Assembly: GCF_004364865.1 (NCBI RefSeq)
Contig: NZ_SOAU01000001.1
Coordinates: 4,248,001-4,312,000, forward strand
DNA length: 64,000 bases
Reading direction: 5' to 3'
DNA from: Ilumatobacter fluminis
Lineage (GTDB): Bacteria > Actinomycetota > Acidimicrobiia > Acidimicrobiales > Ilumatobacteraceae
Part shown: positions 51,112-59,519 of the stretch, piece after piece
Layout: every line of letters begins with the position of its first letter
Numbering within the stretch: position 1 is the stretch's first letter
The notes under the pieces: model-generated
Told to the model about the DNA's origin: nothing
Database searches by the model: none
The model's input: the letters and a program-made list of their open reading frames with translations, nothing else
Program-made: the position numbers and the translations under genes

Positions 51112-52173
51112 TCAGCTGCCCCCGCAGTCGTGCGACAACGGTTGCACGATCATCGTGACGTCACGAGAGCTGAAACTTCCGGCCGAGTCGTACTCGACCT
51201 CGCCGGTCCACTCGAAGTCGATTGTCCCGGACTCGACGGAGGCCAAGTACGAACGACTGAACGGGATCTCCGGGACGAGACCGGATTCGTCGGCCGCCGT
51301 GTCGGTCTGCAACTGCACGTCCAGGTGAGCCTCGTCGATCGTCTCGCCGCCGATCACCAACTCGAACTCCGCGTCGATCGCGTCGGTGCCACTCGAGACG
51401 TAGTGGACGTAGCCGGACACATCGACCCGCACCAGGTACCGGTCGGAGCCGGTGGTGCAGTGTTGAGCGAGGTCGAGACTGAGCGACGTGATCGTGACCG
51501 GCGACTCGGACGTATGGGCGACGTTGCTTGCCGTTGACTGCATCGCCTCCGGGAGATCCGGAGCCGGCTCGCCTTCATCACCGGCTTCGGCGATGAGATC
51601 GGCCACTTCCGCCTTCGTGAAGTAGCGATCGTCGTGGTGATGGTCCTCGTAGTAGCCGACGACGTCGATCACGACATCGAGGGACCCGTAGGCGTTGTAG
51701 ACACTGAACCGTTGATCGTCATCGATGTCGACCTCGACCGCATTCGGCGTCGGGGGTTGGTCCGGTGACGGGTTGAGGTTGGACGAATCGTCATAGCGAC
51801 TGCCGTTGGTCGGTGGGTCGAGCACGCCGGGGACGAAGGACAGGTACGTCGGGTCGGACGGTCCGACGGGCGTCACGTTGAGCGACAGGCCGGTCGCGTT
51901 CGAGAACGCTCCGCAGTTCCCGACGGCACCCCCGACGTCGAGCGTGAAGGACTCGTTGTCACCGAGCCTGCTGTTGCGGCCCGGCACACCTTGAGCCGGG
52001 CGGGTGTCGACGAGACGACACGCCTCGACGGGAACGAAAACGGCTCGCTCGCCGGAGCCGATCGTCGCCTGTGCGATACCGACGCTGCCCGCACCGAGCG
52101 CGATGGCGACGGCAGCTCCGATGGCCGCCCAACGAGCCCGATTCGGGTGGTCTGAAGATGATCCGATTCTCAT
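51112..52173 (-). CDS. Secreted protein with actinobacterial LVDTR...VDVVGYY domain
   Basis: 353 residues. A signal peptide (WAAIGAAVAIALGAGSVGIAQA) is followed at about 45-180 by a domain reading VEACRLVDTRP, GLSLNVTPVGP and SLDVVIDVVGYY, a pattern I know from many secreted actinobacterial proteins, often of unknown role. A His/Asp-rich stretch (EDHHHDDRYF) and a beta-rich C-terminal half with two cysteines follow. No anchor motif, so probably released or wall-associated. ATG 52173 gives the signal peptide directly. Confidence 0.75.
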   Translation of the reverse strand: MRIGSSSDHPNRARWAAIGAAVAIALGAGSVGIAQATIGSGERAVFVPVEACRLVDTRPAQGVPGRNSRLGDNESFTLDVGGAVGNCGAFSNATGLSLNVTPVGPSDPTYLSFVPGVLDPPTNGSRYDDSSNLNPSPDQPPTPNAVEVDIDDDQRFSVYNAYGSLDVVIDVVGYYEDHHHDDRYFTKAEVADLIAEAGDEGEPAPDLPEAMQSTASNVAHTSESPVTITSLSLDLAQHCTTGSDRYLVRVDVSGYVHYVSSGTDAIDAEFELVIGGETIDEAHLDVQLQTDTAADESGLVPEIPFSRSYLASVESGTIDFEWTGEVEYDSAGSFSSRDVTMIVQPLSHDCGGS

Positions 52174-52330
52174 CCGGGCGACGCTAAGGAGCACCCGTGA
52201 ATCAGGCGTGAACGTCGGACTCCCGATCCGTCGGGACGACGGCGTCGCTGCTGCGGTGTCGCAGAACTCCATCGGCGGTGCCGCGCTGTCGGGCGCGACA
52301 CCACCGATCAGGAGTGGATCGTCGGTTGTG

Positions 52331-54637
52331 TCAGAGGTCGGCCGGTCGGCGTGCGTCGCCCTGGGCGTAGTCGCAGACTCCGTCCGGGAACGTCGCCGAC
52401 AACACCGCGAGCTGTTCGTCGGTGAAGGTGACGTCGCCGTACACGCCGTCGGCGATCGCCTGGGCGAACGGCTGCAGTACGCACTTGAAGACGTCACCGG
52501 TGATCGGGCCGCCGGCGACGATGCGTGACGTGGTGTACGTCGGGAACTGCTGGGTGCAGACGCCCGCCGCTCCGTCGTCGAGAATGCCCGACCACGCGTC
52601 GGCACCGGCGTAGATCAGCTCGCCGTTCGTGTCGAAGCACGAGTCGACCGCACGCGACGGCTTGTTGCCGGCGACGCCGGCGTTCGGGTTCGCCTCGATG
52701 TTGCGCATCCACTCGTCGATCACCTCGAACGCCAGCGGCGTCTGATCGAAGCGGTCGCCACCGACGTCGGCCACGTCGGTGAACCAGATGATCTGGTTCG
52801 ACGCGTCACCGTCCCAGTCGAGGAGGCGCTGGCGGGCAGCGAACGACTGGTGGCTGTTGTGCATGTCGAGCTCGCGCTCCAGGTAGTTGCGCCAGTCGAT
52901 CATCGGGATCTCGATGTCACCGTGGTTGACGAGCCCCGACTGGTACGCCGCTTCGATGGCGTCGGGGTCGGCCTCCGTGCGCGGAGCGACCGCAGTGGGG
53001 TTCGACAGGTCGAATGTCTGGTTGCGGACGCTCCAGACGTCGACGTTGTCGGGTGACGTGCACAGCTCGGGGATGAACGGGCAGCCTTCCTGCACCATGT
53101 CGGGTTCGTTCTTCCAGCCGCCCGCCGTGGCGTTGAGTGCGACGAACTCGTCGGTCGTGATCGTCCCGTCGAGCAGGGCCTGGAGTCCGTACTGCACGCC
53201 GACGTTGTCCCACGTCCGGGCGGCGAAACCGTCCTCGGCGGTGCCGTAGACGTTGATCGCGTCGCCGTAGTGCGTCCACTCCGTGCTGACCTGGTCGGGT
53301 CCGGAGATGCCGGGTGCAGTCCCGAAGTTCGGGTTGAGCGTGAGTGGCGACAGTCCGCGCCACGCGTTCATGCATTCGGTCGCGCCGCGTGGCAGGTACG
53401 GCTGCAAGGCCGCCGCCTGGTTGTCGACCGCGTCGGTGGCGTTGAGTCCTTCGATCGCCGAACGAAGAGCCCAGTCGGTCCATCTGGCGTTGCCCTGCAG
53501 CACGTTGAGATCCATCCAACGCTCCAGCAGTTCGCAGTCGCCGATGTGGATCGTCTGGGTGATCATGTCGGGGTACGAGTACTGCGGCACACCGGCGTCG
53601 ATGAGGCCCGGGTGATTCTGCGCGTAGACGTACTGCTGGATGCCGCCGCCGGAGCCGCCGACGCCGACCGTGTAGTCGGGATCGTCGTAGGCGGACACGA
53701 AGCGGTCCTTGACCATGACGGCGGTCTCGCCGCCGACCTGCAGGTTGTAGTGCTCACCGGTCTTGGTGCCGGTCGAGTACGCGATGGCGTAGCCCAGGGA
53801 CAGCCCGTGCTCGTAGAGCATTCGGCTGCCGCTCGGGTTGCCCTGGTAGTGGCCGATGCCGACGCCGCCCTGGAAGTAGTAGATCAATCGCTCGTTCCAC
53901 GCCGACAGATCGGGCGTGTCGAGTTCCTGCGCGTCGGGTGACAGCACGGCGATCGAATAGATGAACCGGTTGATGGTGCCACGTTCCCAGCGCACGATGT
54001 AGTCGACGGTGTCGCCGTCCATCGTCGTGGTGGTCGCCATGTCGTCGGGCCGCGCCGTGTCAGGGTCGTAGTCGGCCCACGAACCACCGGTGGTGCGGTA
54101 CTTGAACGACACGACGGTTTCCATCGAGCAGTCGTCGTCGAGGATCGGTCCGAGTTCGGCGTTGCCACGGTGGCCGGTCGTCGAACACTGGAACGGCTGC
54201 TGCTGCGGGCCGGAGAAGATCGGGCCGGTGATCGGATGATTCGTCAACGTCACCGTCGTCGACATCCGCCCGTTGCCGGGCCGGTTGCGGGAGACCACCA
54301 ACTCGTTGTCGCCGAGTTCGAGCCCGGTGATCACGCCCTCGAGTCGTCGACCGTCGTCGGGGTCGGGCGTGAACAGGTCGGTGATCACCTCGCCGTCGAG
54401 TGTGACCTGCACCTGCTTCATCTTCACCACGTCCGGGACCCGGATCGAGACGCGGGCATCGTCGCCCGACACCTGATCGGGCGGACTCGACAACACCTCC
54501 ACCACGAAGTCCTTGGTCGGCGGTGACGTGTCACCGGGTGGCGCGGCATCGGCCGGCACCGCAGCGAGTACGAACGCAGTAGCCGCCGCCGCGACCACTG
54601 CCACTGACGCGCGCAAAGAACGGCGTCCCCCCATCAT
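52331..54637 (-). CDS. Secreted DUF6351-type alpha/beta-hydrolase-like protein
   Basis: 768 residues with a signal peptide (SVAVVAAAATAFVLAAVPADA). An N-terminal Ig-like part (VSIRVPDVVKMKQVQVTLDG) precedes a large catalytic region: IYYFQGGVGIGHYQG, then GVGGSGGGIQQY, a nucleophile-elbow candidate of the GxSxG type, and a late WFTDVADVGGD segment. It fits DUF6351, which resembles tannase-like hydrolases; an extracellular esterase or polymer hydrolase is likely but unproven. AGGAG lies seven bases before ATG 54637. Confidence 0.78.
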   Translation of the reverse strand: MMGGRRSLRASVAVVAAAATAFVLAAVPADAAPPGDTSPPTKDFVVEVLSSPPDQVSGDDARVSIRVPDVVKMKQVQVTLDGEVITDLFTPDPDDGRRLEGVITGLELGDNELVVSRNRPGNGRMSTTVTLTNHPITGPIFSGPQQQPFQCSTTGHRGNAELGPILDDDCSMETVVSFKYRTTGGSWADYDPDTARPDDMATTTTMDGDTVDYIVRWERGTINRFIYSIAVLSPDAQELDTPDLSAWNERLIYYFQGGVGIGHYQGNPSGSRMLYEHGLSLGYAIAYSTGTKTGEHYNLQVGGETAVMVKDRFVSAYDDPDYTVGVGGSGGGIQQYVYAQNHPGLIDAGVPQYSYPDMITQTIHIGDCELLERWMDLNVLQGNARWTDWALRSAIEGLNATDAVDNQAAALQPYLPRGATECMNAWRGLSPLTLNPNFGTAPGISGPDQVSTEWTHYGDAINVYGTAEDGFAARTWDNVGVQYGLQALLDGTITTDEFVALNATAGGWKNEPDMVQEGCPFIPELCTSPDNVDVWSVRNQTFDLSNPTAVAPRTEADPDAIEAAYQSGLVNHGDIEIPMIDWRNYLERELDMHNSHQSFAARQRLLDWDGDASNQIIWFTDVADVGGDRFDQTPLAFEVIDEWMRNIEANPNAGVAGNKPSRAVDSCFDTNGELIYAGADAWSGILDDGAAGVCTQQFPTYTTSRIVAGGPITGDVFKCVLQPFAQAIADGVYGDVTFTDEQLAVLSATFPDGVCDYAQGDARRPADL

Positions 54638-54824
54638 GGATCAGCTCCTTTCCCGCCGGGGCATTCCCCCACCCCGGTGGATCCGTGAATCCCGCCTGCC
54701 CCTCGATGGTGCCAACCCGGCAACGGGGAGAGCGAGTCGGAGCGACGACGATCTCGGTCGGGTGCGTCACGATCGGTGCGCTGGTGACGTCTCGCCAGGC
54801 ACCGGCACCGCCGCCGGTGAGCAC

Positions 54825-55274
54825 TCAGTCGGCGGGGGTGATGACGGTGACCGGCACCGAGACGGCGCGGCAGATGCGTGTCGGCAGGTCCTGGCGGAGC
54901 CAGCGTGAGATCCGGCCCGGGAGGGTCGAGACGATCACCTCGTCGAAGTCGACGCGCTCGGGGAGTTCCGACAGGGTGCGGACCGCGTCGCTCAACGTGA
55001 TCTCACCGTCGGCGTTGCAGCCCTGTTCGCGCAGCCACTCGAGACCGGCCTGGAGTCGCTCGGTTGCCATGGCCCGTTCGTCGGGGAGCTCGTGATCGCC
55101 GATCATCACCACGTCGGCTCCGGCCATACCGGCGCTGACGGTGGGCGGCAGGCTGAGCTTGACGGGGACGACCACGTGGAAGTCACGGGCGCCGGCGGCG
55201 ATGCGGTTCTCGAGCACCGCCCGCAGGTCGGCGCCCGCCAACGTCTCGTTGGCGACGATCACGATGACCCCCAT
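54825..55274 (-). CDS. Universal-stress-like (USP fold) protein
   Basis: 149 residues with an alternating alpha/beta plan: VIVIVANETLAGADLRAVLE, DFHVVVPVKLSL, FDEVIVSTLPGRISRWL and a last strand VPVTVITPAD. This is the layout of UspA-like domains, and the LPGRISRWLRQDLP segment takes the place of the ATP-binding loop GSxGRxxxxxxxxGS, although it is not an exact match. Single gene, divergent from the MFS transporter. Confidence 0.72.
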   Translation of the reverse strand: MGVIVIVANETLAGADLRAVLENRIAAGARDFHVVVPVKLSLPPTVSAGMAGADVVMIGDHELPDERAMATERLQAGLEWLREQGCNADGEITLSDAVRTLSELPERVDFDEVIVSTLPGRISRWLRQDLPTRICRAVSVPVTVITPAD

Positions 55275-55390
55275 GGCCTCATCTTGGCAGACGCCCGCAC
55301 CGCTCGCATCCGGGTCGGCCGAACTGTCGCACGGTTGCAAGACGACGGAAACGAGGGCGGTTCGGTGGGGTCACGGGGCGTCGAGGGCCG

Positions 55391-55396
55391 TAGGGT
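55391..55396 (+). promoter_or_regulatory. Leaderless-type -10 for the MFS gene
   Basis: TAGGGT ends six bases before GTG 55403. No clear -35. Confidence 0.4.
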
Positions 55397-55402
55397 CGAT
55401 CC

Positions 55403-56785
55403 GTGGCCCAGACCGACGGCTCCCCCACCGTCGCCGACCGAAGCAACGAACGACTCGATCGGCGAGTGCTCCTCACGGTGCTGTCGTGCGTGGTCGTCTT
55501 CACCGCCTCGATGACGATCGTGTCGGCGTCGTTGCCGACGATGGCCGACGACCTCGACTCGTCCGAGTCACTGTTGTCGTGGGCGGTGACGGGGCTGTTC
55601 CTCGTGATGAGTGTGAGCACGCCGGTGATGGGTCGGCTCGGCGACGGGTACGGCCACCGCCGGGTGTTCCTCGCCGGCACCGTCGTGCTGGCCGTCGGCA
55701 CGCTCGCGTGCGCCGTGGCACCGACGGCGATCCTCTTCGTGGCCGCTCGGATGGTGGTCGGGCTCGGCATCTCCGCGACGATGCCGAACGGCATCGCGAT
55801 CATCATGGAGGCGCATCCCGTCGCACTGCGCGGCGAGGCGATGGGCTGGTTCCAGATGGCGATGACCGGGGCGCCGGTGCTCGGGCTCGTGGTCGGCGGT
55901 CCGTTGATCGAGGCGTTCGGGTGGCGGTCGGTGTTCGGCGTGCTGTTCCCGATGTCGCTCGTGGGGTTCGCACTGGCGATCAAGGTGATCCCCGACGATC
56001 GCGACAGCCGCACTCCCGTGCCGATCGACGTACGCGGCGCATTGACGCTCGCCACCGCGACACTCGGCTTCCTCCTCTGGTTGCAGTTCGGCGGTTCCGA
56101 CGGGCTGCTCACCCCGATGCCGCTCGCGCTGTTGGCGATCGGTGCGGTGTCGCTCGTGGCGTTCGTGATGATCGAGCAGCGAGTCGAGTTCCCGTTGCTG
56201 CGCCTCGACTACTTCAGTCGCCGCAACTTCACCGGCCCGCTGATCAACCATCCGCTGAGCCAGTTCGCCTACATGGGCAGCTTCCTGATCTCGCCGATCA
56301 TGCTCGACGAGGCGTTCGGCTACTCCGTCGCAGCCGTGGCCCTCATCCTGTTGTTCCGTCCGGCCGCGTTCTCGATCACGTCACCGGCGGGCGGCAAGCT
56401 GGCGAGCCGCGTCGGTGAGCGCCCGATGCTGATCGTCGGCACGGCGTTGATGGTTGCGTCGATGCTGACGTGGGTGTTCGCCGCGCTGTGGGTCGACCTG
56501 TGGCTGGTGATCCTGGGTCTCGTGTTGTCGGGGCTGGCAATGGGACTGTCGTCGCCGTCGTACCAGACGGCGGTCGCCAACGCCGTCGAGCCGTCCGACC
56601 TCGGTATCGCCAACGGCATGGGGTCGACGTTGATGAACATCGGCATGCTCACCGGCATCCAGGTCATGTTCACCGTGCTCGGCGACGGGCGCGAACCGGC
56701 CGACTTCGCCCGCACCTTCGCCGTCGGTGCGCTCGCCGCCGCGATCGGCGTCACCGGCGCCCTGGTCATGGACCGCCGCCGCTGA
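55403..56785 (+). CDS. MFS transporter, drug:H+ antiporter type
   Basis: 460 residues with about 12-14 membrane segments. The loop-2/3 motif GRLGDGYGHRRVF, ASLPTMADDLDSS after the first helix, and GVLFPMSLVGFALAIKVIP point to the DHA2-like efflux group. It would export small molecules in exchange for protons. GTG 55403 is consistent with a leaderless start. Convergent with the deacetylase-like gene; a functional link with that cluster is possible but not shown. Confidence 0.87.
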   Translation: MAQTDGSPTVADRSNERLDRRVLLTVLSCVVVFTASMTIVSASLPTMADDLDSSESLLSWAVTGLFLVMSVSTPVMGRLGDGYGHRRVFLAGTVVLAVGTLACAVAPTAILFVAARMVVGLGISATMPNGIAIIMEAHPVALRGEAMGWFQMAMTGAPVLGLVVGGPLIEAFGWRSVFGVLFPMSLVGFALAIKVIPDDRDSRTPVPIDVRGALTLATATLGFLLWLQFGGSDGLLTPMPLALLAIGAVSLVAFVMIEQRVEFPLLRLDYFSRRNFTGPLINHPLSQFAYMGSFLISPIMLDEAFGYSVAAVALILLFRPAAFSITSPAGGKLASRVGERPMLIVGTALMVASMLTWVFAALWVDLWLVILGLVLSGLAMGLSSPSYQTAVANAVEPSDLGIANGMGSTLMNIGMLTGIQVMFTVLGDGREPADFARTFAVGALAAAIGVTGALVMDRRR

Positions 56786-56811
56786 CGTCGACCGGGCCGA
56801 CTGCGGGTCGC

Positions 56812-57738
56812 CTACTGCTGGTCTCGCCAGCGGGTGAGGATCTCCGAGGCGCTCGCCGACCACACGCCGTCCTGGGCGGTGACGTACTCGAGCACCCGCT
56901 CGAGCTTGCCGATTCGGTGGGGCTGACCGAGCAACCAGGGATGGATGTTGAGCGAGAGGATGCGACCACCCTGCTCGTCGGCTTCGGCCAACAGGAAGTC
57001 GCAGGCGTCGCAGACCTGGTCGACCCAGCTGTCCTCCGCATGACCGTTGTTGACGATGACGAAGCGATCCTCCAGCTCGAGCGAGAGCGGCATCGCCGTC
57101 AACTCACCGTGCTCCGTGCGGAATCCGTACGGCATGTCGTCGTTCACCCAGTCGCAGAAGTACTCGACGCCGTTCGCGGCGAGGAGATCCGGGGTGTTCG
57201 CCGACTCGCTCCGAGCCGGCGAGATCCAACCGGTGACGTCCTGTCCGGAGAGTGCTCGGAGACCGTCGAGCGCCCGTTCGATCAGTGCCGCCTCCTCGGC
57301 CGCATCTTGGCCGCCGTAGTGCAGGGCGTCCATGTGATAGCCGTGGCAGAGGATCTCGTCGCCGCGTTCTTTCAACACGTCCATGAGGTACGGAACTCGT
57401 TCGGCGAGTCGGGTGTTCACGGCGAACGTCGGAGTGACGCCGAAGCGGTCGAACGCGTCGAGGAACCGGAAGATCCCGACACGATTGCCGTAATCACGCA
57501 GCGAGTAGTGGCGCAGATCGGGGTAGGGCATCGTCATGCCACCGGGCACCTTGAACGGCTTCCCCTCCTGGTTCAGCGGGAAGTACTGCAACCCGACGTT
57601 GACCCACAGCGCGACACGCTTGCCGTCGGGCCAGGCGACGGGTTGCCGGTCGACGAGCATCGACCAGTCGTACCGGCCGTGATCCATCCCGTAGCTGCGC
57701 TCGGGATACTGCAGGTAGCTGTCGTCCAGGTTCGTCAT
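56812..57738 (-). CDS. Polysaccharide deacetylase-family (PuuE-like) hydrolase
   Basis: 308 residues of the NodB-homology superfamily in its allantoinase/PuuE-like branch. RVALWVNVGLQYFPLN takes the place of the usual DD motif; NRVGIFRFLDAFDRFGVTPTFAVN and EILCHGYHMDAL (His-x2-His) give metal-ligand candidates; SPARSESANTPDLLAANGV follows. Such enzymes hydrolyse C-N bonds in ring or linear amides. It overlaps the upstream paralogue by four bases (ATGA). Substrate unknown. Confidence 0.83.
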   Translation of the reverse strand: MTNLDDSYLQYPERSYGMDHGRYDWSMLVDRQPVAWPDGKRVALWVNVGLQYFPLNQEGKPFKVPGGMTMPYPDLRHYSLRDYGNRVGIFRFLDAFDRFGVTPTFAVNTRLAERVPYLMDVLKERGDEILCHGYHMDALHYGGQDAAEEAALIERALDGLRALSGQDVTGWISPARSESANTPDLLAANGVEYFCDWVNDDMPYGFRTEHGELTAMPLSLELEDRFVIVNNGHAEDSWVDQVCDACDFLLAEADEQGGRILSLNIHPWLLGQPHRIGKLERVLEYVTAQDGVWSASASEILTRWRDQQ

Positions 57739-58679
57739 GAGCTCGCCTCCGTCTTGTCGGCGATGTCCGCCAGCGTGCTGTCGTAGTAGTGCTCGAGGAA
57801 GTACTCGGCGATCTCGCGTCCGGTCGTGACCCACACATCGTCGTGGCCGGTGATGTACTCGAGCGCGTCCTCGAACGCGCTCATGCGGTGCGGGAAGCTG
57901 ACCTGGTAGTTGTGCGTCGGAACGCACATGATCGTGCCGCTCGTGGCACCCTCCTGATAGAGGCGGTCGAAGTTCTCCTTGATCTGCTGGCCGTAGCGGC
58001 GTGGTTCGATCTTGTTCACCACGTAGGCGATGGTGTCGTTCATCTCGAGCGAGTACGGGATCGACACGAAACGCTTGTCGCTCCGGAGGCGGATCGGGGT
58101 CGGCTGGTCGTCGTGGAACAGGTCGCAGGTGTAGAAGCCGCCGTCGTCGCCGAACAACTCGGTGCCGACCTCGGCGAACAGGTCGAGGGTTCGTTCCGAG
58201 TGCGAGAGCGCCGGAGCCAGGTAGCCGGCACACGTCTGGCCCGTGTGGCGATGGATCGTCTCCATCGAGTCGCGGATCATGTCGCGCTCTTGCTGTTCGG
58301 TCATGCCGTACGTGTAGCGCGTGTTGTAGATGCCGTGGCTGAAGAACTCCCAGTCGCGTTCCTTGCAGAGCTCGATGATCTCGGGGTGATGGTCGCACAG
58401 GGCGGTGCTCAGCGAGATGGAGCCACGAATGCCGTACTTGTCGAGGAGCTCCATCTGCCGCATGTGGCCGACGCGGTTGCCGTAGTCGCGTGTGCTGTAG
58501 CCGAGCACGGCCGGAGAGGCCTGCGGCCATGGTGTGCGAAAGGGGTTGTTCGGCGGGTCGAGCTCGTAGAACTCGATGTTCGGCGCCACCCAGAACGCCA
58601 CGCGTGCGCCGTTGGGCCACTCGATCTTCGGGCGGTCGCGATACGGCCAGTAGTCGTAGAAGCCTGGATCTTCTTGCAT
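57735..58679 (-). CDS. Polysaccharide deacetylase-family (PuuE-like) hydrolase
   Basis: 314 residues, a diverged paralogue of the next gene: RVAFWVAPNIEFYELDPPNN, TRDYGNRVGHMRQMELLDKYGI, FFSHGIYN and YLAPALSHSERTLDLFAEVG. The active-site residues differ between the two (SHG here, CHG-H there), so they may act on different substrates or as a heteromer. GGAAGGA precedes ATG 58679, 18 bases after the amidase stop. Confidence 0.83.
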   Translation of the reverse strand: MQEDPGFYDYWPYRDRPKIEWPNGARVAFWVAPNIEFYELDPPNNPFRTPWPQASPAVLGYSTRDYGNRVGHMRQMELLDKYGIRGSISLSTALCDHHPEIIELCKERDWEFFSHGIYNTRYTYGMTEQQERDMIRDSMETIHRHTGQTCAGYLAPALSHSERTLDLFAEVGTELFGDDGGFYTCDLFHDDQPTPIRLRSDKRFVSIPYSLEMNDTIAYVVNKIEPRRYGQQIKENFDRLYQEGATSGTIMCVPTHNYQVSFPHRMSAFEDALEYITGHDDVWVTTGREIAEYFLEHYYDSTLADIADKTEASS

Positions 58680-58697
58680 CGTGTCGAGTCCTTCCGG

Positions 58698-59363
58698 TCA
58701 GGCCTGCGAGTCGAGCCAGCCGAAGACCTCCTGGACGTCGAGCACGTCGGCGTACTTCAACGAGAGGTCGGTCAGGTTGGCGTAGTGGTAGCTCTCGTGC
58801 TTGTCGGCCACGCACTGCTCGGGAACGATCGTGCGGTAGCCACGCGACAGGGAGTCGACCGCGGTCGCACGAATGCAACCCGAGGTCGAACCCCCGGTCA
58901 CGATCACGGTGTCGACGCGATGCCAGACGCACAGCGATTGCAGCTGGGTCTCGAAGAACGCCGAGGGCATCTTCTTCAGATAGACGACGTCGCGCACGGC
59001 GTCGATCTCGAGTCGGTCGTCGAACTCGCTGCGCTCGGAGTCGAACTTGATGTTCTGGAGACTGTCCGGCGTGTCGGTCCGCGTGCCCCAGATGCCTGCG
59101 TCCTCGCCCGAGTCCATGTACGCGACATGCGTCCAGACGACCGGCCAGCCGAGGGCCCGGAATCGCGTGGCGAGATCGTTGATGTACTCGAGCTGGCGAG
59201 GGTCGGTCTCGTAGGCCGTGGCGAACAGGTCGGTGCGGGTGTACGCCTTCTGCGGATCGACGTTGACGAGGATGGCCTTCTCGCCGAAGCCAAACCGCTT
59301 CCGGGCGGGATTCGCCTGGACCTCGAGATAGATCTCCTTGGCTGTCTTGGTCGTACTTTCCAT
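58698..59363 (-). CDS. Isochorismatase-family cysteine hydrolase (N-carbamoylsarcosine amidase-like)
   Basis: 221 residues. The Asp-Lys-Cys catalytic triad is visible: LVNVDPQKAY (Asp36), LKKMPSAF (Lys) and GGSTSGCIRATAVDSL (Cys). The long N-terminus and the SESYHYANL-like segment HESYHYANLTDL are closer to N-carbamoylsarcosine and maleamate amidases than to isochorismatases, so hydrolysis of a ureido or amide bond is likely. First gene of a three-gene unit with the two PuuE-like hydrolases; together they suggest breakdown of a cyclic amide, ureide or N-heterocycle. Confidence 0.86.
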   Translation of the reverse strand: MESTTKTAKEIYLEVQANPARKRFGFGEKAILVNVDPQKAYTRTDLFATAYETDPRQLEYINDLATRFRALGWPVVWTHVAYMDSGEDAGIWGTRTDTPDSLQNIKFDSERSEFDDRLEIDAVRDVVYLKKMPSAFFETQLQSLCVWHRVDTVIVTGGSTSGCIRATAVDSLSRGYRTIVPEQCVADKHESYHYANLTDLSLKYADVLDVQEVFGWLDSQA

Positions 59364-59454
59364 GTCGCCTCCAGTTGTCGGTGGTGGTGGCCGACCGTCG
59401 TCGGCACCGTTGTCGGTTCGGGTGTCAGGATCGAGTGTCGGGACCGATCGTCCG

Positions 59455-59504
59455 GCGGTGCCACCCGTCGGTTCCAGTGAACCAGCCGGTGGGCAACGCC
59501 GATC
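59455..59504. terminator. Possible imperfect hairpin after the MmgE/PrpD gene
   Basis: GGTTC-CAGT-GAACC at its apex with imperfect GC-rich flanks that pair partly. It lies between the MmgE/PrpD stop and the amidase start on the same strand, in a 156-base gap that must also hold the amidase promoter. Confidence 0.3.
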
Positions 59505-59519
59505 GTCGATCCGGCGGCA

